DNA of 64,000 nt. Origin: Bradyrhizobium sp. cir1 (GTDB lineage: Bacteria > Pseudomonadota > Alphaproteobacteria > Rhizobiales > Xanthobacteraceae). The stretch lies in the NCBI RefSeq assembly GCF_014198245.1, contig NZ_JACIHE010000024.1, positions 35,981 through 99,980 on the forward strand. The letters are read 5' to 3'. Both the position numbers and the translations under genes were made by a program. Below, piece by piece: positions 1 to 9,021 of this stretch (position 1 is its first letter; every line of letters begins with the position of its first letter). The notes below the pieces were generated by a model. That model was not told where the DNA came from and ran no database searches. It worked only from the letters and a program-made list of their open reading frames with translations.

Positions 1-27
1 CCCTGGATCGACCATTCACACGCCGTG

Positions 28-2355
28 ATGGGAATCCCTTGCCGGACCGCGGCAAAACTGCCGGATATCCATGGCGACAAGACGCCTGTTGCGCTAAGCC
101 TGTCGTCGTCTCAAACAGGACTTTTCAGCGGCGAGCGCCAGGACGTGACCGACCCAGCGATTACTCTCAGTCCGCACCCGCGGTTCAAGCCAGCCCTCAA
201 GCGTGCGCTGAACGACATGTTGGGTGGCAGCGCTGCCAGCGTCCTGACCATCACCTTCGGGCTCTCCTACGCATTGCTGATCTTTGCGGGCCCGCTGTCG
301 CCCTATCTGTCCTACGGCATCGCGGCAACCTTCATCAGCTCCGCGGCGCTTGCAGCCGTCGTCGCACTCGGCAGCTCCCTGCCCTTCGCGGTCGCCGCCC
401 CTGATAGCTCGACCGCCGCCGTGACCGGAATACTGGCGGCCTCGGTGCTCGAACGGATCGAGGCGACGAGCCCGTCGACGCCGCTGCTGTTGCCCATCCT
501 GATCACGCTCGGCCTGTCGACGGTGCTGACCGGCGTGGTGCTGTGCGGATTGGGCCTGACGCGGATGGGCCGCGCCATTCGCTACGTCCCATACCCCGTT
601 GTCGGCGGCTTCCTCGGTGCCACCGGGCTCCTGATCGTCATGGGTGCGATCCGCGTCATCACCGATCATCCCGTCGCGACGCTGCTGCGTTTCGCCAACG
701 GCACGACATTGCTGGAGCTCGGCGCCGCCTGCGCCATGGCGCTGGTGCTGTATCTGACCTGGCATCGCTCGCGCAGCCCGTTCGGACTGCCGATCATCCT
801 GGTCGGCGGCGTGCTCACGGCGCATCTGGCATTCTGGATCACCGGCATCTCGCTCGGCGAGGCCCGCGCTCTGGGCTGGACGTTCGAGCCGCCGCCCAAG
901 GCGGCCTTCATGATGCCCTGGCACGCCGAGGGCCTCATCCACTATCCCTGGTTCGCCGTGCCCGACCTGCTCGCCAATTTCGTCGCCGTCATCTTCGTTA
1001 CCGCGTCGAGCACGCTGTTCAACACCACCGGGATCGAAGTCGCCGTACATCGTGAAGCCAATCTGGAACGCGAGCTGAACGTCACCGGCGCCGCCAACAT
1101 GCTGACAGGCGCGCTCGGCGGCTATGCCGGCTGCGTCTCGATCAGCCGCTCCGTTCTCAACTTCAGCAGCGGCGGCCGCGGCCGCCTGTCCGGCCTCACG
1201 GTCGCGGCGCTGTCGCTGTTGATGCTCGCGATCGCGCCGCAGCTGCTCGGCTTCATCCCGAAATTCGTGCTGGGCGGTCTGCTGCTCTATCTCGGCGCCG
1301 ACCAGCTGCACAAATGGATCATCGAATCGCGCAGGCGGCTGTCGAAGCTCGAATATCTCTCGCTGGTCGCCATCATCGCGATCATCGTGACCTGGGGTTT
1401 CGTGCCGGGCATCCTGATCGGCGTAATCATCGGCTGCACCACGTTTGCATTCAGCGCCGCAAGGGTGGAGTCGATCAAATACAGCTTCGACGGCTCGGAA
1501 TACCGTTCCTCGCTCGACCGCTCGCGCGACGACCAGGATGTGCTGCTGGCCCATGGCGGCAAGATCCAGGGCCTGAACCTGCAGAGCTATCTGTTCTTCG
1601 GCTCCGCCAACCGGCTCTACCAGCACGTCAAGCAGCTGCTGCAGGAGCGCCCCGAATGCCGCTATCTGCTGTTCGACTTCAAGCTCGTCACCGGCGTGGA
1701 TTCGTCGGCCGCCTACAGCTTCGCCCAGATCAAACGCAGCGCGGCGGATCTCGGCGTCGAGCTGATCCTGGTGCATCTGTCGGCCTCGGCCGAGAAGGTG
1801 CTGCGCGCCAGCGACTTCATCGGCGAGGGCGTCACCATCATCGGCGAGCTCGATCGCGCGCTGGAATGGTGCGAGAACGAAATCATCTCGCAGCATCAGG
1901 ACCTGGCGCGGGAAGAAGCCAGCTTGCGCGACTGGTTCGCGCGCATCCTCGGCAGCGAGGAGGATGCGGACGAACTGATCCGCCGCTGCCAGCGCATCGA
2001 GGTCGAGGCCGGCGAGGTCATCGTGAAGGCGGGCGATCCGGCCGATTCCATGCATTTCATTCTCGACGGCCGCGTCGGCATCATGATCCCCGCCGATGAC
2101 GGCCGCACCACGCGCGTGCGCAGTCTCGGCCGCTACACCACGATCGGCGAGATGGGCCTGGTGTCACGCACGCCGCGGAGCGCGACAATCCAGGCCGAGG
2201 TCGACAGCGTGCTCTACGTACTCAACATCCACCAGTTCGACGCGATCAAGTCCGAAGCCCCCGGGCTCAGCAACAAGCTGCTGACCTATTTCGTGTCGGT
2301 CATGGCCGAGCGGCTGACCTTTGCGAACCGGATGATTGCGGTGTTGAGACGGTGA
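28..2355 (+). CDS. SulP-family anion transporter with STAS and cyclic-nucleotide-binding domains
   Basis: Inner-membrane SulP/SLC26-type anion permease; substrate not predictable. The hydrophobic permease core spans about residues 60-490. A STAS domain follows from about residue 512, with a DSSAAYSF segment matching the conserved STAS loop. A cyclic-nucleotide-binding domain lies at about 649-760, with IGEMGL and then PRSATI. These supply the Glu and Arg that contact the phosphate in cNMP domains, so binding looks possible. At about 775 aa it is longer than plain SulP proteins (about 500-570) because of this C-terminal domain. The start is uncertain: GTG25/ATG28 lie at the window edge, and GTG145, just before the conserved region, is an alternative. 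The gene stands alone and is followed by repeats. The family call is firm; substrate and ligand are unknown. Confidence 0.85.
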   Translation: MGIPCRTAAKLPDIHGDKTPVALSLSSSQTGLFSGERQDVTDPAITLSPHPRFKPALKRALNDMLGGSAASVLTITFGLSYALLIFAGPLSPYLSYGIAATFISSAALAAVVALGSSLPFAVAAPDSSTAAVTGILAASVLERIEATSPSTPLLLPILITLGLSTVLTGVVLCGLGLTRMGRAIRYVPYPVVGGFLGATGLLIVMGAIRVITDHPVATLLRFANGTTLLELGAACAMALVLYLTWHRSRSPFGLPIILVGGVLTAHLAFWITGISLGEARALGWTFEPPPKAAFMMPWHAEGLIHYPWFAVPDLLANFVAVIFVTASSTLFNTTGIEVAVHREANLERELNVTGAANMLTGALGGYAGCVSISRSVLNFSSGGRGRLSGLTVAALSLLMLAIAPQLLGFIPKFVLGGLLLYLGADQLHKWIIESRRRLSKLEYLSLVAIIAIIVTWGFVPGILIGVIIGCTTFAFSAARVESIKYSFDGSEYRSSLDRSRDDQDVLLAHGGKIQGLNLQSYLFFGSANRLYQHVKQLLQERPECRYLLFDFKLVTGVDSSAAYSFAQIKRSAADLGVELILVHLSASAEKVLRASDFIGEGVTIIGELDRALEWCENEIISQHQDLAREEASLRDWFARILGSEEDADELIRRCQRIEVEAGEVIVKAGDPADSMHFILDGRVGIMIPADDGRTTRVRSLGRYTTIGEMGLVSRTPRSATIQAEVDSVLYVLNIHQFDAIKSEAPGLSNKLLTYFVSVMAERLTFANRMIAVLRR

Positions 2356-2361
2356 GAGGCG

Positions 2362-2432
2362 CGTAGTCCGGATGAGCGTAGCGATATGCGGGACCAGTCG
2401 TCCCGGATGTCGCTACGCTCATCCGGGCTACG
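2362..2432. repeat. Palindromic repeat, 23-bp arms
   Basis: Arms at 2362-2384 and 2410-2432 are inverted copies with a single mismatch, built on CCGGATGAGCGTAGCGA. It directly follows the transporter gene. It looks like a dispersed intergenic repeat. There is no T-run, so it is not an obvious terminator. Confidence 0.7.
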
Positions 2433-2440
2433 AAGCTAGC

Positions 2441-2562
2441 CTCGTCATTGCGAGGAGCCCGCGACAAAATTGCGAAGCAACTTTGCGCTGGTGCGACGAA
2501 GCAATCCAGACTGTCTCAGTGGAAAGATTCTGGATTGCTTCGCTTCGCTCGCAATAACGTGG
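2441..2562. repeat. Dispersed palindromic repeat, family GAAGCAATCCAGA
   Basis: Inner arms at 2498-2510 and 2529-2541 are perfect 13-bp inverted copies (GAAGCAATCCAGA). Outer parts read CATTGCGAGGAGC and its near-inverse. The same element recurs at about 52935-53017. It fills the gap before the convergent end of the aldehyde dehydrogenase gene. Confidence 0.75.
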
Positions 2563-2578
2563 AGGGGGCCGGTGTGCC

Positions 2579-4066
2579 TCACACCCCCGCCATCATCACG
2601 TATTTGATCTCGACATATTCTTCCATGCCGTGACGCGAGCCTTCGCGTCCCAGACCGCTTTCCTTGACGCCGCCGAAGGGCGCGACTTCGGTGGTGATCA
2701 GGCCGGTGTTGACGCCGACCATGCCCGACTCCAGCGCTTCGGCGACGCGCCAGACGCGGCCGAGATCGCGGGAGTAGAAGTAGGAGGCAAGCCCGAACGG
2801 CGAGGCGTTGCACATCGCGATGACGTCGGCCTCGTCCTTGAAGCGGATCACCGGGGCGAGCGGGCCGAAGGTTTCTTCCTGCGACACCAGCGAGTCCGGC
2901 TTGACGTCAGCGAGCACCGTCGGCTCGAAGAAGGAGCGGCCGAGCTCGCTGCGCTTGCCGCCGGTGACAACCTTGGCACCACGCTTCACCGCGTCGGCGA
3001 TATGGCGCTCGACCTTGTCGACGGCCTTCATGTTGATCAGGGGCCCTTGCGTGACGCCGCTCTCGGTGCCGTCGCCGATCTTCATCGCTGCGACCTTCGC
3101 CGACAGCTTCTTCACGAACTCGTCGTAGATCTTGTCCTGGGCGTAGAGGCGGTTGGCGCAGACGCAGGTCTGGCCCATGTTGCGATATTTCGAGACGATC
3201 GCGCCTTCGACAGCCGCATCGATGTCGGCGTCGTCGAACACGATGAACGGCGCGTTGCCGCCGAGCTCGAGGCCAAGCCGCTTCACGCCGACGGAGGCCT
3301 GCTGGTAGAGGATCTTGCCGACCGCAGTCGAGCCGGTGAAGCCGACGAAGCGCACCGCGGGATGCTCGCACAGCACCTTGCCGATCGGCGGCGCGTCACC
3401 GGTGATGATGTTGAGCACGCCCTTGGGGATGCCGGCCTTCTCGGCGAGCACGGCGAGCGCCAGCGCCGACAGCGGCGTCTCGTTGGCGGGCTTGAGCACC
3501 ACGGTGCAGCCGGCAGCGAGCGCCGGCGAGACTTTTCGGGTGATCATCGAGTTCGGGAAATTCCACGGCGTGATCGCACCGCAGACACCGATCGGCTGCT
3601 TGATCGCGAGCAGCCGCGCATCGGGCCGCTGGCTCGGGATAGTCTCGCCATAGACGCGGCGAGCCTCTTCGGCGAAGAACTCGATATAGGCAGCGCCGAT
3701 ATCGACCTCGCCAAGTGCCTCGGACAGCGGCTTGCCCTGCTCGGAGGTGAGGATCAGCGCAAGGTCCTCGCGATTGGCGGTGATCAGCTCGAACCATCTG
3801 CGCAAAATGTTGGAGCGCTGCTTGGCGGTGTGCTTGGCCCAGGCCGGGAAGGCACGCTCGGCGGCTTCGACCGCTTTGGTGGTCTCGTCCGCGCCAAGCT
3901 GCGGGACCTTTGCCAGCTCGACGCCGGTCGCGGGATTGTTCACCGCGAAGACCGGCGTGCCGACCCAGGCACCATCGATGTAGCAGGCCTCCTTCAGCAG
4001 CGAGGGGTCCTTCAACCGGTCGCGCAGGGTGGCGGTGGCTTGCGTGGCGCGGGCGGCAGCGGTCAT
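2579..4066 (-). CDS. gabD: NAD(P)-dependent succinate-semialdehyde dehydrogenase
   Basis: Aldehyde dehydrogenase oxidising succinate semialdehyde to succinate, the last step of GABA breakdown; cytoplasmic. Visible motifs are TPWNFP, the cofactor-loop FTGSTAVGK, the general-base segment LELGGNAP, and the nucleophile in GQTCVCANR at Cys301, with Cys303 beside it as is common in GabD. Length is 495 aa, usual for the family. I chose the ATG at 4066 because AGGGAG lies 7 nt upstream; the frame stays open to 4144 but that extension looks non-coding. No GABA transaminase is adjacent. A related semialdehyde dehydrogenase (glutarate semialdehyde, for example) cannot be excluded. Confidence 0.88.
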   Translation of the reverse strand: MTAAARATQATATLRDRLKDPSLLKEACYIDGAWVGTPVFAVNNPATGVELAKVPQLGADETTKAVEAAERAFPAWAKHTAKQRSNILRRWFELITANREDLALILTSEQGKPLSEALGEVDIGAAYIEFFAEEARRVYGETIPSQRPDARLLAIKQPIGVCGAITPWNFPNSMITRKVSPALAAGCTVVLKPANETPLSALALAVLAEKAGIPKGVLNIITGDAPPIGKVLCEHPAVRFVGFTGSTAVGKILYQQASVGVKRLGLELGGNAPFIVFDDADIDAAVEGAIVSKYRNMGQTCVCANRLYAQDKIYDEFVKKLSAKVAAMKIGDGTESGVTQGPLINMKAVDKVERHIADAVKRGAKVVTGGKRSELGRSFFEPTVLADVKPDSLVSQEETFGPLAPVIRFKDEADVIAMCNASPFGLASYFYSRDLGRVWRVAEALESGMVGVNTGLITTEVAPFGGVKESGLGREGSRHGMEEYVEIKYVMMAGV

Positions 4067-4235
4067 GGCGTTCTCCCTGAGGGCGATCGGATCGGCCCGG
4101 GATATAGGGACGGGCGGCGCGCAATGCACCGCCCCGCAACGCACATCTGATGAGAGTTAAATTCGGGGCGGCGAGTCCTTCACCTCTCCCCGGCGGCGCT
4201 ATGGGAGAGGTTTGGCATCGCGCTCCAGGAAGCCG

Positions 4236-4556
4236 TCACGCCGCGCCGCTCATATAGGTCTCGCGCCGGCCGATCATGCGCTCGGCGGCCGCCTTGGCAT
4301 CGGACTTCGAGGAGGTCGCGCAGGTCCGATATTCGAGATCGGGAACGTCGGAGGTATCGCGGCGACCGAACCAGCTCTTCGAGCCGACCGGCAGCAGCGC
4401 CAGCGATTGCGCCAGATTGTCGACCGCGCCGAAGGAATAGAGTGCGCCAGTGCCGGCGACACGGACCTCATAAATGCCGGGCGAGATCGGCGCCTCGAGG
4501 TTATCGCCCCGTCCGGGACGGGGATAGCGCTTCCATTCGCTCCAGGTCGAAATCAT
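4236..4556 (-). CDS. Conserved small protein of unknown function
   Basis: A 106-aa acidic/basic mixed protein without signal peptide or membrane segment. The N-terminus has PGIYEVRV followed by a loop and LYSFG, which loosely recalls the first strands of GIY-YIG domains. The C-terminus has LEYRTCATSSKSDAKAAAERMI and then RRETY, which looks like an ordered helix. I do not recognise a named family. Coding is supported by a sensible residue composition, and the divergent gene downstream leaves an intergenic region of 343 bp for promoters. Function unknown. Confidence 0.6.
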   Translation of the reverse strand: MISTWSEWKRYPRPGRGDNLEAPISPGIYEVRVAGTGALYSFGAVDNLAQSLALLPVGSKSWFGRRDTSDVPDLEYRTCATSSKSDAKAAAERMIGRRETYMSGAA

Positions 4557-4899
4557 CTGAGGTCCCCCACGGCCGGTGCGGCCGCCAAATTTGCATCAAG
4601 TCTTAAGGTCGGCCGTCGATTGGGCCGGGTGCTGAACATCGCAACGCACAAAATATTTCAAGTGCTTCCAAACACACGAAACATATTGCCAAGGCCCATC
4701 CATGGTCACGGCTCGTTGCGGTCATCCACCGCAGATTGTGACGAAGTTTGGCAGTTCAACTGTCTTGTCGTCCTGCGTAGGGCGCGGGCCGTCAAGTCAC
4801 GACATCGCGACCCGCGCGAAGGCGGAGGCGCTTGCCGCGCGCGAGCCGCGGGAGGACAATCGATCACTTCCAACAATAATCAAACCGGAGGAAACGCGC
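4557..4899. promoter_or_regulatory. 343-bp divergent intergenic region
   Basis: No convincing gene lies here. It separates the start of the small unknown protein (minus strand) from the serine hydrolase (plus strand), so it probably holds both promoters. It includes an AT-richer patch near 4645-4690. I could not fix -35/-10 boxes. GGAGG at 4887-4891 is the ribosome binding site of the hydrolase. Confidence 0.45.
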
Positions 4900-6093
4900 A
4901 TGCAAAGCCAGGCCCAGATCGACGAGATTCTGCGCAAGACCAGCGATGCCAAGGAGATTCCCGGCGTCGTCGCGATCGCCGCGAGCGGTAACGACGTGCT
5001 GTATCAGGGCGCGTTCGGCAAGCGCGACCTCTCCAAGCCCGATGCGATGACGCTGGACAGCGTGTTCTGGATCGCCTCGATGACGAAGGCGGTGACATCG
5101 GCAGGCGCGATGCAACTGGTCGAACAGGGCAAACTGTCGCTGGATGCACCGATCGGCGAGGTGCTGCCCGATCTCGCCAAGCCGCAGGTGCTCGAGGGCT
5201 TTGATGCCAAGGGCGAGCCGATGCTGCGGCCGGCCAAGGGCGCGATCACGCTGCGTCACCTCATGACCCACACCGCCGGCTTCTGCTACAATATGTGGAA
5301 CGGCGATAACGCGACCTATCTGGAGAAGACCGGGACGCCGCCGATCACGACCTGCCAGAACGCGGCGCTGAAGACGCCGATCGCGTCCGATCCCGGCACG
5401 CGCTGGGAGTATGGTACCAATATTGATTTCGTCGGCAAGGCAGTGGAGGCCGTCAGCGGCAAGCGGCTCGACGCCTACCTGCGCGACAATATGTTCGCCC
5501 CGCTCGGCATGAGCGACACGGCGTTCAAGATTACTGACAGCATGCGCAAGCGCCTGGTCGGTATGCATGCGCGCGGCGAGAACGGCCAGCTCGCGGCAAT
5601 CCCGTTCGAGCTCGAACAGGAGCCGGAATTCCACATGGGCGGCGGCGGGCTCTATTCGACCGCGGGCGACTACATCAAGTTCACCCAGATGATCTTGAAC
5701 AAGGGCCGCGGCAACGGCAATCAGGTGCTGAAGGCCGAGACCGTCGCGACGATGGGGCAGAACCACATCGGCGATCTCAACGTCACCAAGATGACCTCGG
5801 TGGCGCCGATGTACACCAATGACGTCGACCTCTATCCGGACCAGGTGAAGAAGTGGGGCCTCAGCTTCCTCATCAACACCGCCAAGACGCCTGAGGGCCG
5901 CAGCGCGAACAGCCTCGCCTGGGCGGGTCTCGCCAACACCTATTACTGGATCGACCCCTCGCGCGACGTCACCGGCGTGATCCTGATGCAGGTGTTGCCG
6001 TTTGCCGACGCGAAATGCCTGGAGGCATTCGCGGGCTTCGAGCGCGGAATCTATGCCGGGCTCGATGCGGGGAGCGGGCAGAAGGCGGCGTGA
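4900..6093 (+). CDS. Serine hydrolase of the class C beta-lactamase/esterase family
   Basis: Penicillin-binding-protein-like serine hydrolase, of the group that includes esterase EstB and class C beta-lactamases. The SxxK nucleophile motif is SMTK, with Ser60. A YxxN-type second motif is seen in WEYGTN (Tyr171). A C-terminal WAGLANTYYW fills the place of the third (KTG/HTG-like) motif. No signal peptide is evident, so a cytoplasmic esterase is more likely than a secreted beta-lactamase. I chose ATG4900 because GGAGG sits 8 nt upstream; the frame is open from 4702. Length is 397 aa, normal for the family. Substrate unknown. Confidence 0.82.
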   Translation: MQSQAQIDEILRKTSDAKEIPGVVAIAASGNDVLYQGAFGKRDLSKPDAMTLDSVFWIASMTKAVTSAGAMQLVEQGKLSLDAPIGEVLPDLAKPQVLEGFDAKGEPMLRPAKGAITLRHLMTHTAGFCYNMWNGDNATYLEKTGTPPITTCQNAALKTPIASDPGTRWEYGTNIDFVGKAVEAVSGKRLDAYLRDNMFAPLGMSDTAFKITDSMRKRLVGMHARGENGQLAAIPFELEQEPEFHMGGGGLYSTAGDYIKFTQMILNKGRGNGNQVLKAETVATMGQNHIGDLNVTKMTSVAPMYTNDVDLYPDQVKKWGLSFLINTAKTPEGRSANSLAWAGLANTYYWIDPSRDVTGVILMQVLPFADAKCLEAFAGFERGIYAGLDAGSGQKAA

Positions 6094-6121
6094 GAGGCTG
6101 AGCGCTTCGCCACACAACGAC

Positions 6122-6222
6122 TGTCATTCCCCGCGAAAGCGGGGAATCCAGTACGCCGCAGCCCCTCGGTAAATCACTGACGTCTCGGAGTACTGGATCG
6201 CCCGCCTTCGCGGGCGATGACA
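6122..6222. repeat. Dispersed palindromic repeat, family AATCCAGTA
   Basis: The ends TGTCAT and ATGACA, hairpins with CCCCGCGAAAGCGGGG and CGCCCGCCTTCGCGGGCG, and inner ATCCAGTA/TACTGGAT arms form a nested palindrome. A second copy lies at 40731-40830. It sits between the convergent ends of the serine hydrolase and the PfkB kinase genes. Confidence 0.75.
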
Positions 6223-6247
6223 GCGGAGGGTAAGGGGCAAGCTTGCG

Positions 6248-7249
6248 CTAAACCGTCAACCCGCGCTGGCCGGCGAGCTCCTTCAGCGACACCAGCGGAC
6301 GGGCGCCGATGTGCTGGATCACTTCGGCGGCGGCGAGCGCGCCGAGCTCGCCGCACTGCTTGTAGGCAAGATTGCGCGCGAGACCGTAGAGGAAGCCGGC
6401 GGCGAAGAGGTCGCCGGCGCCGGTGGTGTCGACGACCTTGTCGACCGGGAAGGCGGGCGCTGCGACGGCGTCTTCCGACGACACCACCATGCAGCCCTTC
6501 TCGCTGCGGGTGACGACGCCGAGATTGACGTCGTTGCGCAGCTGCTTCAGCGCGGTGTCGAAGTCCGAGGTCATGTAGAGCGAATGCAGCTCGGACTCAT
6601 TGGCGAAGACGATGTCGACGGTGCCATTGCGCATCAGCGAGAGAAACTCGTCGCGATACCGATCGACGCAGAAGGAATCCGACAGCGTCAGCGCCACCTT
6701 GCGCCTGGCGTCATGCGCGATCTTGGCGGCCTTGACGAAGGCCTCCTTGGCGTTCTTGGGGTCCCAGAGATAGCCTTCGAGATAGACGATTGCAGCGCTC
6801 GCGATCTCGGCCGGGTCGATGTCGGCGGGCGACAAATCCTGCGCCGCGCCGAGATAGGTGTTCATGGTGCGCTCGCCGTCATCGGTGACGAGGATGTAGG
6901 AGCAGCCGGTGGCGGGTCCGTCCGTCGCGGCGGGCGTGTTGAAGGCGACGCCGGCGGCGCGGATGTCGTGGACGTAGAGCTTGCCGATCTGGTCGTCCTT
7001 GACCTTGCCGACATAGGCGGCACGTGCCCCCAAGCTGCCGATGCCGACGATGGTGTTGGCGGCAGATCCCCCCGAGACTTCCGTTGCCGGCCCCATGTCA
7101 TTGTAGATGGCCGCAGCCCGCGCCTCGTCGATCAGGGACATGCTGCCCTTGGTCATGCCGTGCTTGGCCAAAAAGGCTTCGTCGGTCCTGACCAGCACGT
7201 CGAACAGAGCGTTGCCGATCCCGAGAACGTCATATTTCGTGTCAGCCAT
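6248..7249 (-). CDS. PfkB-family carbohydrate/nucleoside kinase (adenosine kinase-like)
   Basis: Cytoplasmic ribokinase-superfamily kinase. The N-terminal GIGNALFDVLV and VSGGSAANTIVGIGSLG segments match the substrate-binding PfkB signature 1. DTTGAGDLFAAGF near the C-terminus is signature 2 with the catalytic base Asp280. Length is 333 aa. Rhizobial homologues of this type are usually annotated as adenosine kinases, but ribose or other sugars are possible. It is divergent from murJ, with only about 125 bp between the starts. Confidence 0.85.
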   Translation of the reverse strand: MADTKYDVLGIGNALFDVLVRTDEAFLAKHGMTKGSMSLIDEARAAAIYNDMGPATEVSGGSAANTIVGIGSLGARAAYVGKVKDDQIGKLYVHDIRAAGVAFNTPAATDGPATGCSYILVTDDGERTMNTYLGAAQDLSPADIDPAEIASAAIVYLEGYLWDPKNAKEAFVKAAKIAHDARRKVALTLSDSFCVDRYRDEFLSLMRNGTVDIVFANESELHSLYMTSDFDTALKQLRNDVNLGVVTRSEKGCMVVSSEDAVAAPAFPVDKVVDTTGAGDLFAAGFLYGLARNLAYKQCGELGALAAAEVIQHIGARPLVSLKELAGQRGLTV

Positions 7250-7374
7250 TCACCTTGATCCTGTTTGGCGGATTGCGATCCCTGCGGAAATCCGCTTCCT
7301 GTCGGCCTGAAATCTGGCTCGCGGCCTATCACGACCGGCCCATCGCGGGCAAGCAACGGTATTATGTCGACCCG

Positions 7375-8910
7375 ATGATCCGCTCTTTCCTGACAGTTTC
7401 GACGGGAACACTGGCCTCGCGGCTGCTGGGCTTTGCGCGCGATTCCATGATTGCCGCATTGCTCGGCACCGGCGCGGTGGCGGATGCGTTTCTGGCGGCG
7501 TTCCAGCTCGTCAACGTGGTGCGACGGCTGCTCAGCGAGGGGGCACTGAATGCGGCGCTGATCCCGGCCTGGCTTCGCGTCAGGGACCGCGACGGCGAAG
7601 CGGCTGCATCCGCCTTCGCGGGTCGCGTGCTCGGCACGGTGAGCGCGGCCCTGATCGCGATCTCGATCGTGATTGCGCTGGTGATGCCGCTGATCATCAC
7701 GATCATCGCGCCGGGCTTTCTCGGCAGCGCGACGCTCGATCTTGCGGTCCAGAGCGCGCGGCTGATGCTGCCTTATCTCGCCTTTGCCGGGCCCGTCACG
7801 GTGCTGATGGGACTGCTCAACGCGCAGAGGCGCTTTGCGCTGACCGCGTTCTCGCCGCTGCTGTTCAACATCGCTCTGATCGCAGCGATCGCGGCGCTGC
7901 TCGTCGGACATGCCGACGCGACCCTCGCGGCGTGGCTGCTGGCGGCCGCCGTCGGCATCGCCGGCCTGCTGCAATTGTTGATGCTGCTGTCACAGCGGAG
8001 CGGACGCCTGGCGGCGCCGTTGCGCGTGAGTTTTGACAAGGAAATGCGCGGCTTCTTCGCCAAGGCCGTTCCCGGCATGATCGCGAGCTCGGGGCCGCAA
8101 TGGCTGATGGTCGCGGGCGCGATCATCGCCTCCGCCACGCCCTCCGCCGTGTCCTGGCTATATTTCGCCAACCGCCTGATCGAGCTGCCGCTCGGCATTG
8201 TCGGCGTCGCCATGGGCACGGTGCTGGTGCCGGAGCTGACGCGGGCCGTCACCAGCGGCGATCGCGAGGCGGTGGCGCATGCGGAATCGCGCGCGCTGGA
8301 GCTTGCAGCCGGGCTGGCGCTGCCGGCAACGCTCGGCCTGATCGTGCTGGCCGAGCCGATCGTGCGGCTATTATTCGAGCATGGCGCCTTCGGCGCGGAC
8401 GACAGCATGGCAACCGCGCATGCATTGATGTGGCTGGCGCTGGGCCTGCCGGCCCACGTGCTGATCAAGGCGCTGTCGCCGGCGTTCTATGCCCGCAGCG
8501 ACACGATGACGCCGCTCATGGCCACGGCCAAAGGCTTTGTGGTTGCGGTCGCACTCGCCGTTCTGCTTGGGCATGTCTTCGGTGCAAGCGGGATCGCGGC
8601 GAGCATCGCAGCCGGGGCCTGGAGCAGCGCGATCTCGCTGCTTCGGAAAGGCACCAGCGAATTTGGCTTCTCGGCGGACGATGCCGCGCGAAAACGGCTG
8701 CCGCGGATCGTGCTCGCCGCGGTCGCGATGGGAGCCCTGCTCTGGCTGACCGCGGATCTGATGCCGGCGGAGGCGCATGGCCTGATCCGCTTCATCGTGC
8801 TGGGCGTGCAGATCGCGGCCGGGATCGCGGTCTACGGCCTGCTCCTTCAAATCCTCGGCGCCGCCTCCTGGCGCGAGGCGGCTGCCGCCTTGAAGCGGCC
8901 TGCACATTAG
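7375..8910 (+). CDS. murJ: Lipid II flippase MurJ (MviN)
   Basis: Integral inner-membrane protein of the MOP superfamily that flips lipid II to the periplasm for peptidoglycan synthesis. It is hydrophobic along its whole length. The N-terminus SFLTVSTGTLASRLLGFARD matches the first helix of MurJ, and SEGALNAALIP matches the conserved segment after helix 2. Length from ATG7375 is 511 aa, as expected. The frame extends upstream to 7255, but that part is polar and unlike MurJ, so I reject it. It probably shares the intergenic promoter region with the divergent kinase. Confidence 0.93.
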   Translation: MIRSFLTVSTGTLASRLLGFARDSMIAALLGTGAVADAFLAAFQLVNVVRRLLSEGALNAALIPAWLRVRDRDGEAAASAFAGRVLGTVSAALIAISIVIALVMPLIITIIAPGFLGSATLDLAVQSARLMLPYLAFAGPVTVLMGLLNAQRRFALTAFSPLLFNIALIAAIAALLVGHADATLAAWLLAAAVGIAGLLQLLMLLSQRSGRLAAPLRVSFDKEMRGFFAKAVPGMIASSGPQWLMVAGAIIASATPSAVSWLYFANRLIELPLGIVGVAMGTVLVPELTRAVTSGDREAVAHAESRALELAAGLALPATLGLIVLAEPIVRLLFEHGAFGADDSMATAHALMWLALGLPAHVLIKALSPAFYARSDTMTPLMATAKGFVVAVALAVLLGHVFGASGIAASIAAGAWSSAISLLRKGTSEFGFSADDAARKRLPRIVLAAVAMGALLWLTADLMPAEAHGLIRFIVLGVQIAAGIAVYGLLLQILGAASWREAAAALKRPAH

Positions 8911-8929
8911 AGGGTCCGCCCTGCCGATC

Positions 8930-8956
8930 TCCACCTCTCCCATCGGGAGAGGTGGA
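8930..8956. repeat. Perfect 12-bp stem hairpin after murJ
   Basis: TCCACCTCTCCC and its perfect inverse flank a 3-nt loop. It could end murJ transcription, but no T-run follows. Similar CTCTCCC hairpins occur near 4165-4210 and 34589-34618, so it may be a small dispersed repeat. Confidence 0.6.
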
Positions 8957-9021
8957 ATTACCCTTGACGGAGCAGCGCCGCTGTTGGAAACGACGGCCAA
9001 ATACCTATGGGAAGGCTGACC

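Noticed and set aside
94..2055. Long open frames on the strand opposite real genes, for example 653 aa antisense to the SulP transporter, 885 aa antisense to infB and 645 aa antisense to pnp
   Set aside because: In high-GC DNA the opposite strand often stays open. The translations have unnatural composition, rich in Arg, His, Ala and Gly without recognisable domains, while the sense strands encode well-known families.
4702..4899. 66-residue extension of the serine hydrolase
   Set aside because: GGAGG is located just before ATG4900, and the extension resembles neither a signal peptide nor the family.
8930..8956. Rho-independent terminator after murJ
   Set aside because: The stem is perfect but no T-run follows, and similar CTCTCCC hairpins occur elsewhere, so I list it as a repeat instead.
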